Part shown: positions 15,174 through 24,154 of the stretch, piece by piece | Layout: each line of letters opens with the position of its first letter | How positions within the stretch are numbered: the first letter of the stretch is position 1 | Source: an uncultured Peptococcaceae bacterium | Lineage (GTDB): Bacteria > Bacillota > Peptococcia > Peptococcales > Peptococcaceae | DNA: 51,632 nucleotides | Direction of reading: 5' to 3' | Assembly (NCBI GenBank): GCA_937976375.1 | Contig: CALJRU010000007.1 | Coordinates: 1-51,632 of the forward strand | Notes under the pieces: model-generated | Databases searched by the model: none | What the model saw: the letters and a program-made list of their open reading frames with translations, nothing else | Told to the model about the DNA's origin: nothing | Made by a program: the position numbers and the translations under genes

Positions 15174-16508
15174 TTATTTCTGCACAGGTTCATCCATGCG
15201 TGATGCTTCACCAAGAAATTTCTGTTTCGTGTAGATGCCATAGTGACCACTAACCAAAAAAGCGACAATAGCAACCAACATAAAAAACGGCATCCCTTGC
15301 GCACCAAAAACTTCCACGCCAATAAACAGCGGCGCAAACAACGTCTTCGTTGCTGCACCAAAAACCGCCACGCTCCCCATAGCAGCAAAAAGCGCGACCG
15401 GCAAACCAAGCGAAAGCGCCAAAAAAGATCCAAGCGTTGCACCGATGACAAAAAGAGGCGTCAATTCCCCGCCTTGAAAGCCTGCCGCAAGAGTCATCAC
15501 CGTCAGCAACAATTTTAGCAGCCAATCATACCAATGAATGTCCCCGCCAACAAATGCATTGTTGAACAGCTCATCGCTTAGACCGGAATAACGCCCGTCC
15601 CAAGCCAACAAGAATACCACCGCTAGGACACACCCAACAAGGAAAATACGCAAGCGTGGATCATCGATGAGAAGCGCGAGATAAATGCGCAAATGATTGA
15701 GCAGCCATGAAAACGCCCAGCCAACGGCACCAAAAACAATTCCAGTCAAAATGGTGATGATCATAAGGCGTCCATTCAATTCCGGCACATAGCCAATCGG
15801 CATGGCCATTGCTGACAGCCCCATTGCTCGCGCTGTAAAAGAAGCACAATAAGCAGCAATCAATGCCGGCGCAAGTGCTTCATAATAAATCGACCCTACA
15901 ACCAGAACTTCCAACGCAAAGAACGTGGCCGCAATTGGCGTACCAAAAAGCCCAGCAAAACCGGCTGCCATCCCGCTGGCAAGAATAATTTGCCGTCGAA
16001 AATCAGACGGCGCAAGCCGCGCAAACTGCATGGATAACGTCGCACCAATCTGAACAGCCACCCCTTCTCGGCCAGCACTGCCGCCAAAAAGATGCGTCAT
16101 CCAAGTAGAAAAAATCGTCATCGGCACCATACGCAGCGGAATGGATGACTCTCGGCCGTGACCGACATCAAACACAAGACCCATACCACGCTGTGCACGT
16201 CCACCCCAGCGCATGTTTACGGTCATAATGATTAACCCTGCCACGCCTAAAAACGGAACAACCCACAGCAAATAGGATGCCCGCCATTCATTGATCAGCA
16301 GCAGGCCGCGGCCAAAAATGGCTGTCACAACACCGACGCAAACACCAATGATCACAGAGAGAATCGCATAGATAAAAAATTTACGCAGCGTATCTACCAA
16401 TGCCTGCCAATGAAAAGGTTCTAAAGCATTGACCGAGCGTGCCGATTTTCGCTTCCAGGCACGCATACGCCGAAAAAAATCGCGCTGCCAATTGCTGAAA
16501 CGCCTCAC
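15174..16508 (-). CDS. CLC-family antiporter, resembling the fluoride/proton (CLC-F) subtype
   Basis: A 444-residue integral membrane protein of the CLC fold with about ten or more helices. The gating-glutamate motif is GGSAGREGVAVQIG (Glu148) and the later anion motif is GGELTPLF (346-353). The chloride-binding GSGIPE of ordinary CLC proteins is absent; that region reads RGMGLVFDVGHGRE. The GREG(T/V)AVQ and GGE-TPLF forms are what I remember of CLC-F fluoride exporters. The start is GTG at 16508 with GGAGG seven bases upstream. A promoter lies at 16537-16565. I saw no fluoride riboswitch in the 100 bp upstream. The subtype call is inference. Confidence 0.85.
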   Translation of the reverse strand: MRRFSNWQRDFFRRMRAWKRKSARSVNALEPFHWQALVDTLRKFFIYAILSVIIGVCVGVVTAIFGRGLLLINEWRASYLLWVVPFLGVAGLIIMTVNMRWGGRAQRGMGLVFDVGHGRESSIPLRMVPMTIFSTWMTHLFGGSAGREGVAVQIGATLSMQFARLAPSDFRRQIILASGMAAGFAGLFGTPIAATFFALEVLVVGSIYYEALAPALIAAYCASFTARAMGLSAMAMPIGYVPELNGRLMIITILTGIVFGAVGWAFSWLLNHLRIYLALLIDDPRLRIFLVGCVLAVVFLLAWDGRYSGLSDELFNNAFVGGDIHWYDWLLKLLLTVMTLAAGFQGGELTPLFVIGATLGSFLALSLGLPVALFAAMGSVAVFGAATKTLFAPLFIGVEVFGAQGMPFFMLVAIVAFLVSGHYGIYTKQKFLGEASRMDEPVQK

Positions 16509-16536
16509 ACAACCACCTCCTACTCAAACTGTTCTC

Positions 16537-16565
16537 ATTCTATCATGGTATTCCAGCTCCGGCAA
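16537..16565 (-). promoter_or_regulatory. Promoter of the CLC / ppaC (/ fumarase) unit
   Basis: Minus strand TTGCCG (16565-16560), 17-bp spacer, TAGAAT (16542-16537). It is divergent from the galU promoter. Confidence 0.65.
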
Positions 16566-16578
16566 GCACACCCGCGGC

Positions 16579-16608
16579 TTTACACCACCGAAAACCTAGT
16601 GATATAAT
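16579..16608 (+). promoter_or_regulatory. Promoter of the galU unit
   Basis: TTTACA (16579-16584), 18-bp spacer, TATAAT (16603-16608). The start codon of galU is 34 bp further on. Confidence 0.7.
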
Positions 16609-16641
16609 AGCATCATTATTACGTTTTCATCGGAGGCCATC

Positions 16642-17517
16642 ATGAACAAAATTAAGAAAGCTGTCATTCCTGCCGCAGGACTTGGCACACGTTTTTTGCC
16701 TGTCACCAAAGCTGTTCCGAAAGAATTGCTGCCAATCGTCGACGTTCCGACTTTACAAGTAATCTTGGAAGAAGCTGCTGCCAGCGGCATTGAGGATGTG
16801 CTGCTTGTCGTTAGCGATCAAAAGCAGGCCATTCGCACACATTTTTCACCAGCGCCTGAACTTGACGCGTTTCTCTTTGACCACGGCAAAGAAGCATTAC
16901 AGGCTCGCATCGCCAAGATCCCAGAGATTGTGAATCTCCATTATATTGTTCAAGAAGAACCCCGCGGCCTCGGCCACGCTGTGTCACTCGCCAGAGATTT
17001 CGCCGATGGGGACGCCATCGCTGTCCTGCTTGGTGACGATGTTGTCGCTGCTGAACCACCAGCGTTGGCACAACTGATCGATGTATACGAACACACCGGC
17101 ACGTCTGTCATTGGCGTTCAGCCTGTGGCCGAAGAAGCCATCCACAAATACGGCATCGTTGCACCTGCTCAGGATCTGAAACAAGACTGCTGCCCAATCG
17201 CCAGCTTGGTTGAAAAGCCAGCCGCAAAAGAAGCGCCAAGCAATCTTGCCATCCTCGGCCGTTACATCATCACACCTGCGCTTTTTGACATTCTTGATGC
17301 CACCGAGCCCGGCAAAGGCAATGAAATCCAACTCACCGATGCCCTCAACACCTTAGCTGCGCAAGAAACAATGACCGCCTGCGTCTTCAGTGGCCGCCGC
17401 TACGATGTTGGCGATCAGCTTGGATTCATTGAAGCCAACATTGAATTTGGCTTGAAACGACAAGATATAGGCCCTGCCCTTGCTGCCTATCTGAAAGACC
17501 TCGCTGCGCGTCTTTAA
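16642..17517 (+). CDS. galU: UTP-glucose-1-phosphate uridylyltransferase
   Basis: A 291-residue cytosolic nucleotidyltransferase that makes UDP-glucose for glycolipids, polysaccharides and sugar conversion. The N-terminal signature AAGLGTRFLPVTKAVPKELL (nucleotide-binding loop plus the conserved Lys) is complete, followed by EEPRGLGHAV, LLGDDV, SLVEKP and GRYIITPALFDIL, all as in bacterial GalU. The ATG at 16642 has CGGAGG upstream. It leads a plus-strand series with rarA, mnmA and the LOTUS-DUF3825 gene, with no terminator seen between them. Confidence 0.96.
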   Translation: MNKIKKAVIPAAGLGTRFLPVTKAVPKELLPIVDVPTLQVILEEAAASGIEDVLLVVSDQKQAIRTHFSPAPELDAFLFDHGKEALQARIAKIPEIVNLHYIVQEEPRGLGHAVSLARDFADGDAIAVLLGDDVVAAEPPALAQLIDVYEHTGTSVIGVQPVAEEAIHKYGIVAPAQDLKQDCCPIASLVEKPAAKEAPSNLAILGRYIITPALFDILDATEPGKGNEIQLTDALNTLAAQETMTACVFSGRRYDVGDQLGFIEANIEFGLKRQDIGPALAAYLKDLAARL

Positions 17518-17557
17518 TTGCGCCATCTCATGATTATTTCACAGGGAAGTGCTCTTC

Positions 17558-18871
17558 ATGTCTGATCAAATGAATTTATTCTCTGCTGCCAGTTCATCCA
17601 GCCATACCCATGCACCTTTGGCTGATCGTATGCGCCCTCAAAATCTGGATGAAATTGTCGGCCAGGATGCGCTCATTGGAAAAGGGAAATTGCTGCGGCG
17701 AGCCATTGAAACAAACCGGCTGTCCTCCATCATTCTATGGGGCAGTGCGGGCTGCGGCAAGACAACCCTCGCTTCTGTCATCGCCAAAGTTACCAAGCGT
17801 CCTTTTGCCCGTCTCAACGCGGTGACAGAAGGTCTGCCAGAGTTGCGCAAACTTATTAAGAAGGCAGAAGATGAACAGCAGCTTTATGGCCGTCAAACCA
17901 TTTTATTCATCGATGAAGTCCATCGTTTTAACAAGGCACAACAGGATGGACTTTTGCCTTCTGTTGAAAACGGTACCATCATTCTGATCGGTGCAACCAC
18001 GCAGAACCCCTATTTCAGCATCAATCGTGCTCTATTATCACGTTCGTTGATTTTTCAACTGCAGCCGCTGACAAAGTCTGATATCATTACACTGCTTAAA
18101 CGCGCTTTGACTGACCGCGAACGCGGCCTGGGCACCTATCATGTCGATATTTCTGATGAAGCCTTGGAACATTTCGCCAATTTTTCCCAAGGCGACGCCC
18201 GCATGGCATTAAATGCCCTGGAACTGTCGGTATTATCCAGTCCGGCAGACGACGCTGGAACCATTCATGTAGACCTTGCGGTTGCCGAGGAATCCATCCA
18301 GCGACCAGCTGTCAGCTATGATGGTACCGGCGATGAACATTATGATATTATTTCAGCTTTTATAAAAAGCATGCGCGGCAGCGATCCGGATGCCGCCCTC
18401 TATTATTTGGCACGCATGCTCGATGCAGGTGAAGATCCGCTCTTTATCGCTCGGCGCATTGTTATCCTTTCCTGTGAAGACATCGGCATGGCCGATCCGC
18501 AAGCACTGGTCATCGCCCAAAGCGCTGCCAACGCCCTGCAATTTGTCGGCATGCCGGAAGGACGCATCATCCTCGGTCAGGCAGTCGTTTACATGGCCAC
18601 CGCGCCAAAAAGCAACTGTTCTTACATGGGCATTGAGCGCGCCCTTGCTGACGTGCGCCACGGCAAAAACGGCCCAGTGCCAAACCATTTGCGCGACAGC
18701 CATTATGCCGGCGCCAAGGAACTTGGCCATGGCATTGGCTATAAATATCCTCACAACTTCCCTATGCATCAGGTTGAACAGCAATATTTACCGGACACCA
18801 TGGTTGGCACCCAATACTATATTGAAGACGATACAGTTATCGCCCGTAAGAAAGGATCCTCTCATGAGTAA
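17558..18871 (+). CDS. rarA: Replication-associated recombination protein A (AAA+ ATPase)
   Basis: A 437-residue RarA/MgsA/WHIP-family AAA+ ATPase acting at stalled replication forks. Residues 20-45 (PLADRMRPQNLDEIVGQD) are the family start; Walker A is GSAGCGKTT (62-70), Walker B LFIDE (116-120), the sensor 1 region GATTQNPYFSIN, and the C-terminal tetramerisation part contains RDSHYAGAK and GYKYPHNFP. The ATG at 17558 has AGGGAAG eight bases upstream; an in-frame GTG at 17549 is too close. It overlaps mnmA by 8 bp. In other Bacillota rarA also sits near mnmA, often with a cysteine desulfurase, which is absent here. Confidence 0.96.
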   Translation: MSDQMNLFSAASSSSHTHAPLADRMRPQNLDEIVGQDALIGKGKLLRRAIETNRLSSIILWGSAGCGKTTLASVIAKVTKRPFARLNAVTEGLPELRKLIKKAEDEQQLYGRQTILFIDEVHRFNKAQQDGLLPSVENGTIILIGATTQNPYFSINRALLSRSLIFQLQPLTKSDIITLLKRALTDRERGLGTYHVDISDEALEHFANFSQGDARMALNALELSVLSSPADDAGTIHVDLAVAEESIQRPAVSYDGTGDEHYDIISAFIKSMRGSDPDAALYYLARMLDAGEDPLFIARRIVILSCEDIGMADPQALVIAQSAANALQFVGMPEGRIILGQAVVYMATAPKSNCSYMGIERALADVRHGKNGPVPNHLRDSHYAGAKELGHGIGYKYPHNFPMHQVEQQYLPDTMVGTQYYIEDDTVIARKKGSSHE

Positions 18872-19922
18872 AGTTGCCCTAGGGCTCAGCGGCGGCGTCG
18901 ACAGCTCCGTCACTGTGCATCTCCTTCAACAAGCCGGCCACGAGGTGGTCGGCATCCATATGCGTTTGACACCAGAAAGCAGCCGCGATCAGCAAAGTGC
19001 CAACGATGCACGCGCTGTGGCAGAGCATTTTGGCATCGACTTTCATATACTTGATGCCCAGGACGCTTTTGCACGTAAAGTCGTGCAGCCTTTTGCCGAC
19101 GCCTATCTTCAAGGGCAAACACCAAATCCCTGTGTGCGCTGCAATGCCACCATCAAATTTGGACTGCTCTGGCAAGAGGCACAGCGCCTAGGCTGTGATG
19201 CATTAGCCACTGGCCACTACGTGCGCATTATCCACAACAGCAATGAAACAAAATTGGCGCGGGCCATGGACCCTGTCAAAGATCAATCCTACTTTTTATG
19301 GGGCATCTCACGTGATGTTCTGCCTCATATTCTCTGCCCACTTGGCGATTATCACAAAGAGGAAACAAGGGCGCTTGCCGAAAAGTGCGGTCTGATCACT
19401 GCCCACAAAAAAGAATCACAGGAAATCTGCTTTATTCCTGACGACGACTATGCCGCCTTTCTGCAAAATTATTGTCCAGAACGTTTGCCTGGCAGCGGTC
19501 ATTTCATTGATGCCGACGGCCAGGTCCTTGGCACACATCAAGGGGCTTGGCGCTACACCATCGGCCAAAGACGCGGCCTTGGTCTCGCGCTCGGTTACCC
19601 AGCTTACGTCACTGCCACAGACTGCCAAGCCAATACCGTTTCTGTCGGCAGAAACGACGACCTGTTTCACAGCGGCCTCATTGCACATCAGGTCAATTTT
19701 TTGACAGATCAGGCCGTCTCCGGCAGCGGACAAATCAAAATTCGCTCCCGCGACCGTGGCACATCAGGTTCCTGGCGGATGAACGGCGACCAGCTTCTCG
19801 TTCATTTCGACACACCTGTTCGCGCCATCACACCTGGACAAAGCGTTGTCCTATATGATGGCGACTGCGTCCTTGGCGGCGGCATCATAGTAGACACATT
19901 CTCCTTTTCAGAAAGGACTTAA
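18864..19922 (+). CDS. mnmA: tRNA-specific 2-thiouridylase MnmA
   Basis: A 352-residue cytosolic enzyme that thiolates U34 of tRNA Lys, Glu and Gln using ATP and persulfide sulfur. The PP-loop is LSGGVDSSV (8-16). The first catalytic cysteine is in NPCVRCN, the ATGHY motif follows, and the second cysteine is in SQEICFIPD. The C-terminal beta-barrel includes YTIGQRRGLG. The start at 18864 overlaps the end of rarA and has AAAGGA upstream; a much longer in-frame reading back to 18390 only overlaps rarA. The sulfur donor desulfurase is not in this window. Confidence 0.96.
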   Translation: MSKVALGLSGGVDSSVTVHLLQQAGHEVVGIHMRLTPESSRDQQSANDARAVAEHFGIDFHILDAQDAFARKVVQPFADAYLQGQTPNPCVRCNATIKFGLLWQEAQRLGCDALATGHYVRIIHNSNETKLARAMDPVKDQSYFLWGISRDVLPHILCPLGDYHKEETRALAEKCGLITAHKKESQEICFIPDDDYAAFLQNYCPERLPGSGHFIDADGQVLGTHQGAWRYTIGQRRGLGLALGYPAYVTATDCQANTVSVGRNDDLFHSGLIAHQVNFLTDQAVSGSGQIKIRSRDRGTSGSWRMNGDQLLVHFDTPVRAITPGQSVVLYDGDCVLGGGIIVDTFSFSERT

Positions 19923-19925
19923 TTT

Positions 19926-21527
19926 ATGTTAACAACAGAACAAAAAGAGGAGCTTTACCGCTTCCTCTGTAAAAAATTGAATTATGGGACGCACCCCATC
20001 AATGACATTGCCCAGCTTATGGCGGACAATCACATTTCCAGCCGTAATTATGGCTACGGCCGGTTAAAAAACATGCTGCGAGATATTCCGGAATACCTCA
20101 CTCTGCTGCCGCCTGAAAATGGCAGCGAAGAAATACGGGTCCGCTTCTCCATCTGGCAGCGTCCAAAACACGCCAATAAGGCCAACAAATCTCAGAAAAC
20201 AAAAACTGTGCTCGCTGGAAAAACACGCCGCGCACGTGCCACAGCCATTTCTAAAACGACCCAGCAAACAGTCACGCCAAAACTGCCAGAACCGCCAGAC
20301 TCTCTCTTGGCACACACACAGCTTGACAGTCAGATGCTTCACTTGCTGGCACTCAAAACTGGCCGCGTGCAGGCGTCATTGCCAGGACTGCTCGAAAGCA
20401 GCTATCAACAAGCCAAAGCGTCGGCTTCTCTTGATTACAGCCGCGACAAACTCGGCTTCCGTCTGGATGTGCCTGCAAAAAATGGCAAGCCGATTTATCT
20501 AACCTTTAAACGCCCGCTGACATCAGGCAAACACGCCGCCCCTTTTGCGCTCATCTATATTGACGACAACGAAGCAGCAACGTCGAACTTAGAAGTGAAC
20601 AAAATTAAAGGGGACAATCCCGCACAAGCACTTGAAAATTTTGCCTTTCTTGGCCGTTGGGAAGATTTCCTGCAAGCACTCGCCGATATGGCAACACCGG
20701 AGGATTGGGATTTTCCTACTGCTGAAAAGAAAAATTTCTACATTCTCAAGAAATACATCCAATACACCTTCTACCGCATTCAATTGGAAGGGAAAGTTTT
20801 ACTCAGTCAGGACGGACGCCTCGCAGCATTTAACACCGGTCTCGTCGATCGACACTTTGACGAGATCTATGCTTGCTTCGTTCCAAATATAGCTGGTGAA
20901 TCACCTTGGCTTTTTAAAGAATTTTGCATTGCAGGCCATTTTGGCATGGGAAAACAGCTTGTTCAGAACTTCAACCCATTGCCACATCCTGCCACTTATT
21001 TCCAGCATCAAGGCGATTTGCTTTTTGATCTCACCCAAGAGATTCACTGTGATTATGAACACATCCTCATCGAAAACATCGATCGTTTTCCATTATTCTA
21101 TTTGAAGAGTCAATTCTACGATCATAAGAAGGCCATGAAAATTCTTGGCGATATTGAGCACGCCAAAGACGACAGCCAGCGCGAACATCTCTTTGAAAAA
21201 ATCCGCAGACTGTTGGAAGAGGACATGCTCCTTTATAATCGCCTCAAGAATCGTCTGGATGACGCGGTCTTACTCTCACGAAAGGAGGTGCGCTGGAACT
21301 ATCACACCGCCATTCCTTCTTATTATCCATCACGCAATACCATGAATTTTATGCTGCCGCTGCATCTATCCAGCGATGACACGGTTGATATCGTGCTCGT
21401 CGTTGAATTGACACCAGCCGGCAACTACCAGGGACAGACCATTCTCACCTGCGATCAAGCATACATTGACGCACGTCTTGTCTGCAGCCTGAAGAGCCAC
21501 TGGCTCGATCTTCAAGGGATGCGCTGA
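19926..21527 (+). CDS. LOTUS/OST-HTH-like plus DUF3825 protein, putative RNA-binding
   Basis: A 533-residue protein of unknown function. The N-terminus (about 1-65) resembles a LOTUS/OST-HTH domain: a winged helix with the YGYGRLKNML-DIPEYLTLL pattern, a fold known to bind RNA. A basic Lys/Arg/Thr/Ser-rich linker covers about 78-120. The C-terminal part (about 225-525) looks like DUF3825, with FLGRWEDFLQALA, ILKKYIQYTFYR, FNTGLVDRHFDEIYACF, GKQLVQNFNPLP and an Asp-rich DLTQEIHCDYEH. It begins 3 bp after mnmA, with AAAGGA upstream, so it is translationally linked to tRNA modification and fork-repair genes. An RNA role is inference from the domain and context. Confidence 0.75.
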   Translation: MLTTEQKEELYRFLCKKLNYGTHPINDIAQLMADNHISSRNYGYGRLKNMLRDIPEYLTLLPPENGSEEIRVRFSIWQRPKHANKANKSQKTKTVLAGKTRRARATAISKTTQQTVTPKLPEPPDSLLAHTQLDSQMLHLLALKTGRVQASLPGLLESSYQQAKASASLDYSRDKLGFRLDVPAKNGKPIYLTFKRPLTSGKHAAPFALIYIDDNEAATSNLEVNKIKGDNPAQALENFAFLGRWEDFLQALADMATPEDWDFPTAEKKNFYILKKYIQYTFYRIQLEGKVLLSQDGRLAAFNTGLVDRHFDEIYACFVPNIAGESPWLFKEFCIAGHFGMGKQLVQNFNPLPHPATYFQHQGDLLFDLTQEIHCDYEHILIENIDRFPLFYLKSQFYDHKKAMKILGDIEHAKDDSQREHLFEKIRRLLEEDMLLYNRLKNRLDDAVLLSRKEVRWNYHTAIPSYYPSRNTMNFMLPLHLSSDDTVDIVLVVELTPAGNYQGQTILTCDQAYIDARLVCSLKSHWLDLQGMR

Positions 21528-21584
21528 CTCATTTTTATTCACACATTGAGAAAAGGAATCATCAATCATTAAAAGGGGAGTTCT

Positions 21585-22958
21585 ATGAAAACAACATCAT
21601 CTACACATCCATTGGTCAAACTGTTTCCATTGCTTGGACAAAAGCGTGACAATCTGCGCACAGAAATTCTCGCTGGGTTGACCACCTTTCTAACCATGGC
21701 CTATATCATTGCCATCAATCCAAGCATTCTTTCAGAAACCGGCATGAGTGCTGGTGCGCTCGTCACGGGTACTTGTTTGGCGGCTGCTCTCGGCTGCTTC
21801 CTCATGGGCTTCATCGCAAACTTGCCTTTTGGCTTAGCCAGCGGCATGGGGCTCAACGCCTTTTTTGCTTACAGTGTCGTACTTGCTTATGATATTCCAT
21901 GGCATGTAGCACTGACGGCTGTTTTTGTTGAAGGTATTATCTTTATTTTACTTACTGCATGCAAAGTGCGTGAAGCCGTGGTCAATGCCATCCCTATCAA
22001 CATGAAGCTTGCCGTTACCGGCGGTATCGGCTTATTCATCGCCTTTCTAGGGCTCATCAACGGCAGCATTGTTGCCGCAGATGAATCCACCCTCGTTACC
22101 TTGAACCACTTCACATTGCCAGCCATCATTACCTGCATCGGCGTTGTTATCATTGCCGCTCTGGACAAACGCGGTGTTCGCGGCTCCATCCTGATCGGCA
22201 TCGTCGTCTGCTCCATCATCGCTTGGGGATATGCAGTAATTGATCCAGAATCTGCAGCGAATCTTGGCATTAGTTTGCCAACTGGCATCGTAAAGTATGA
22301 ATCCATTGCACCAATCGCTGGTCAAATCGACTTTGGTTATCTGCTCCATCCTGCAAACCTCAGCAACTTTCTCGTCATCATGTTGACCTTCCTCTTTGTC
22401 GACTTCTTCGACACCGTCGGTACACTTGTCGGCGTTTGCTCCAAGGCCAACATGCTTGATGAAAATGGCAATGTACCAAATGCTGGACGTGCACTCATGG
22501 CTGACGCTCTGGCAACAACAGCCGGTGCCTGCCTTGGGGTTTCCACTGTTACCACCTATGTAGAAAGCTCCACCGGCGTCAGTGTCGGCGGCCGCACAGG
22601 CTACACTGCCGTCACAGTTGGCTGCCTCTTCTTGGTGGCAATGTTCTTCTCGCCGATTTTTATCGCCATTCCATCCTGCGCTACAGCGCCAGCGCTGATC
22701 TACGTTGGTTATCTTATGCTCAGCGCCGTCAAGGATGTCGATTTCAAGAACATCACCGAAGGTCTTCCAGCTTTCGTTACCATTCTCGCCATGCCGCTGA
22801 CCTATTCTATCGGTGACGGCCTGACGCTTGGCGTGCTCAGCTATGTTGCTGTCAACCTTCTTTATAACATCATGGCACCTGCTGAAAAGCGTAAAAAAGT
22901 TTCTATTGTCATGATCGTTTTGGCAGTGCTCTTTATTCTCAAACTGATCTTTATTTAA
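21585..22958 (+). CDS. NCS2-type purine (hypoxanthine/guanine/adenine) permease, AzgA/PbuG-like
   Basis: A 457-residue membrane transporter with about 12-14 helices that takes up purine bases, probably with protons. Typical AzgA-branch blocks are RTEILAGLTTFLTMAYIIA and NPSILSETGM near the N-terminus, ASGMGLNAFFAY, FVDFFDTVGTLVGV and TTYVESSTGVSVGGRTG. The ATG at 21585 has AAAGGGGAG upstream. It lies 57 bp behind the LOTUS-DUF3825 gene; no purine riboswitch fits in that short gap. A strong terminator follows. Confidence 0.93.
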   Translation: MKTTSSTHPLVKLFPLLGQKRDNLRTEILAGLTTFLTMAYIIAINPSILSETGMSAGALVTGTCLAAALGCFLMGFIANLPFGLASGMGLNAFFAYSVVLAYDIPWHVALTAVFVEGIIFILLTACKVREAVVNAIPINMKLAVTGGIGLFIAFLGLINGSIVAADESTLVTLNHFTLPAIITCIGVVIIAALDKRGVRGSILIGIVVCSIIAWGYAVIDPESAANLGISLPTGIVKYESIAPIAGQIDFGYLLHPANLSNFLVIMLTFLFVDFFDTVGTLVGVCSKANMLDENGNVPNAGRALMADALATTAGACLGVSTVTTYVESSTGVSVGGRTGYTAVTVGCLFLVAMFFSPIFIAIPSCATAPALIYVGYLMLSAVKDVDFKNITEGLPAFVTILAMPLTYSIGDGLTLGVLSYVAVNLLYNIMAPAEKRKKVSIVMIVLAVLFILKLIFI

Positions 22959-22980
22959 TCTTTTATCAATGGATCAACGA

Positions 22981-23031
22981 AAATAGGCAGTGATCTGTGG
23001 GTATACCTCACAGGTCACTGCCTATTTTTTT
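22981..23031. terminator. Bidirectional terminator
   Basis: An 18-bp stem with one mismatch (22981-22998 and 23009-23026) followed by a T-run on the plus strand. It separates the convergent purine permease and acetyltransferase genes. Confidence 0.9.
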
Positions 23032-23032
23032 C

Positions 23033-23545
23033 TTAAAGGTTCTTGATATAAAACCGATTCATCGTCATATGCGGGGTTGGTACAGGCTGTTCGATACGCT
23101 CATAGCCGTGTTTTTCATAGAGTGCACACGCCGCTTCAAGACAGGTGTGGGTTTCCAGGTAAAGCTTTTTATAGCCAGCTTCGCGTGCGCCTTCTTCCAC
23201 CGTCTCCATGAGCAAATGGCTGATGCCACGTCCTTTTACAGTGTCATCGAGATAAAGCTTCTGCAGTTCCGCACAATCGGGTACACCTGGAAATTCAGCA
23301 AATCCTACGCCGCCAATGACACGGCCGTCGTCATCAGTGACAATAACATAGCCTCTTTTTTCCGGCGCTGCATCATAGAACGCACTGAGGTGTTCCAGCT
23401 CAGGATCAAAATACGCCGTACCAGGAATATCAAGATGCGCTGCGCGCAGGTTATCGCGAATAATGGCCGCTATTGCTGCATCATCCGCTGCGGTAATGGG
23501 TCTGATATGCACCGTCCCATCGATCAACTGATAAACTTTCTCCAT
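23033..23545 (-). CDS. GNAT-family N-acetyltransferase
   Basis: A 170-residue acetyl-CoA-dependent transferase. Motif A of the GNAT fold is seen as LQKLYLDDTVKGRGISHLLM (about 92-111), and the later KLYLETHTCLEAACALYEKH-GY stretch is typical of small-molecule or N-terminal acetyltransferases of this type. The acceptor cannot be predicted. The ATG at 23545 has GGAGGCG upstream. The gene is 63 bp downstream of the zinc-ribbon gene on the same strand, and both may be in one unit. Confidence 0.88.
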   Translation of the reverse strand: MEKVYQLIDGTVHIRPITAADDAAIAAIIRDNLRAAHLDIPGTAYFDPELEHLSAFYDAAPEKRGYVIVTDDDGRVIGGVGFAEFPGVPDCAELQKLYLDDTVKGRGISHLLMETVEEGAREAGYKKLYLETHTCLEAACALYEKHGYERIEQPVPTPHMTMNRFYIKNL

Positions 23546-23608
23546 TTTTTACGCCTCCATGCTTTCATACCGTCATTATACTGGATGCTGCATACAAACG
23601 CCATCGTT

Positions 23609-23848
23609 CTATTTGTTGCGCTTGGTGCCATTGTATAGAAACGCATTCGTATCCATTTTATAAAAGCTGCCTTTATCAATGCCGATCGGCCGCTTACAGT
23701 TTGGGCAAACAATCTTGTCGCCCTGCAATTCTTCATCCACATACCATTTTGAAATGCGCGCCTTATGACAGCGCAGCACTTCGCCATGACCGATCTTATC
23801 GTATTTCCAGAGCTTGGTTTTGCAGGTTGCACAGCGAATGGTCAACAT
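23609..23848 (-). CDS. Small zinc-ribbon-like protein
   Basis: A 79-residue protein with two cysteine pairs: IRCATCK at the N-terminus and IVCPNCKRPIG in the middle, plus a lone Cys-His in LRCHKA. This suits one zinc ribbon. The rest is basic and has no recognised domain. The ATG at 23848 has AAAGGAG upstream. Such proteins often bind nucleic acid or act as small adaptors; no function is assigned. It is divergent from the aro operon leader. Confidence 0.75.
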   Translation of the reverse strand: MLTIRCATCKTKLWKYDKIGHGEVLRCHKARISKWYVDEELQGDKIVCPNCKRPIGIDKGSFYKMDTNAFLYNGTKRNK

Positions 23849-23986
23849 GCTTCATTCTCCTTTCCAACGTTCAAAAAATCAGCAACACTTTTCGTCCTTC
23901 AGCGGCTGCGTTCGACGACGGCCGATATTTTTCACGAGAAATCGCTGCATAATTATAAAAAATTTGCAAATAGTATGCGTCAACGC

Positions 23987-24015
23987 TTTACAACGCCAAA
24001 GAAATGTGATATTCT
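23987..24015 (+). promoter_or_regulatory. Promoter of the aro operon
   Basis: TTTACA (23987-23992), 17-bp spacer, TATTCT (24010-24015). Transcription would start near 24022, about 25 bp before the leader-peptide start codon. Confidence 0.68.
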
Positions 24016-24046
24016 TTAGAAAACTTTTACCATACAGGTGATTAAA

Positions 24047-24154
24047 ATGTCAACCAATACTGTTAATCAGGCAACCCAATATTACTTTAGCTACTTTACC
24101 TTTACTGTCTTCAGTAAGGGTTTTTTGGGTTATCCTGAAAACAGCACTATCTGA
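24047..24154 (+). CDS. Phe/Tyr-rich leader peptide of the aro operon
   Basis: A 35-codon ORF. Residues 12-22 read YYFSYFTFTVF: three Tyr and four Phe in eleven codons, with a further Phe at 26 and Tyr at 29. AGGTGA lies five bases before the ATG, so translation is likely. The ORF sits between the aro promoter and a strong terminator, directly upstream of aroF. This is the layout of amino-acid leader peptides such as PheL of enterobacteria: ribosome stalling at Phe/Tyr codons signals lack of the end products. The peptide itself probably has no other function. Confidence 0.85.
   Translation: MSTNTVNQATQYYFSYFTFTVFSKGFLGYPENSTI

Noticed and set aside
16509..16640. A fluoride riboswitch upstream of the CLC(F)-like gene
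   Set aside because: I looked for its conserved GGNGAUGG and following helices on the minus strand and did not find them.
18390..18863. A long in-frame extension of mnmA giving a protein of about 510 residues
   Set aside because: It lies inside rarA in another frame, has no RBS, and MnmA has its usual start at 18864.
21528..21584. A purine riboswitch before the AzgA-like permease
   Set aside because: The gap is only 57 bp and contains no recognisable aptamer core.
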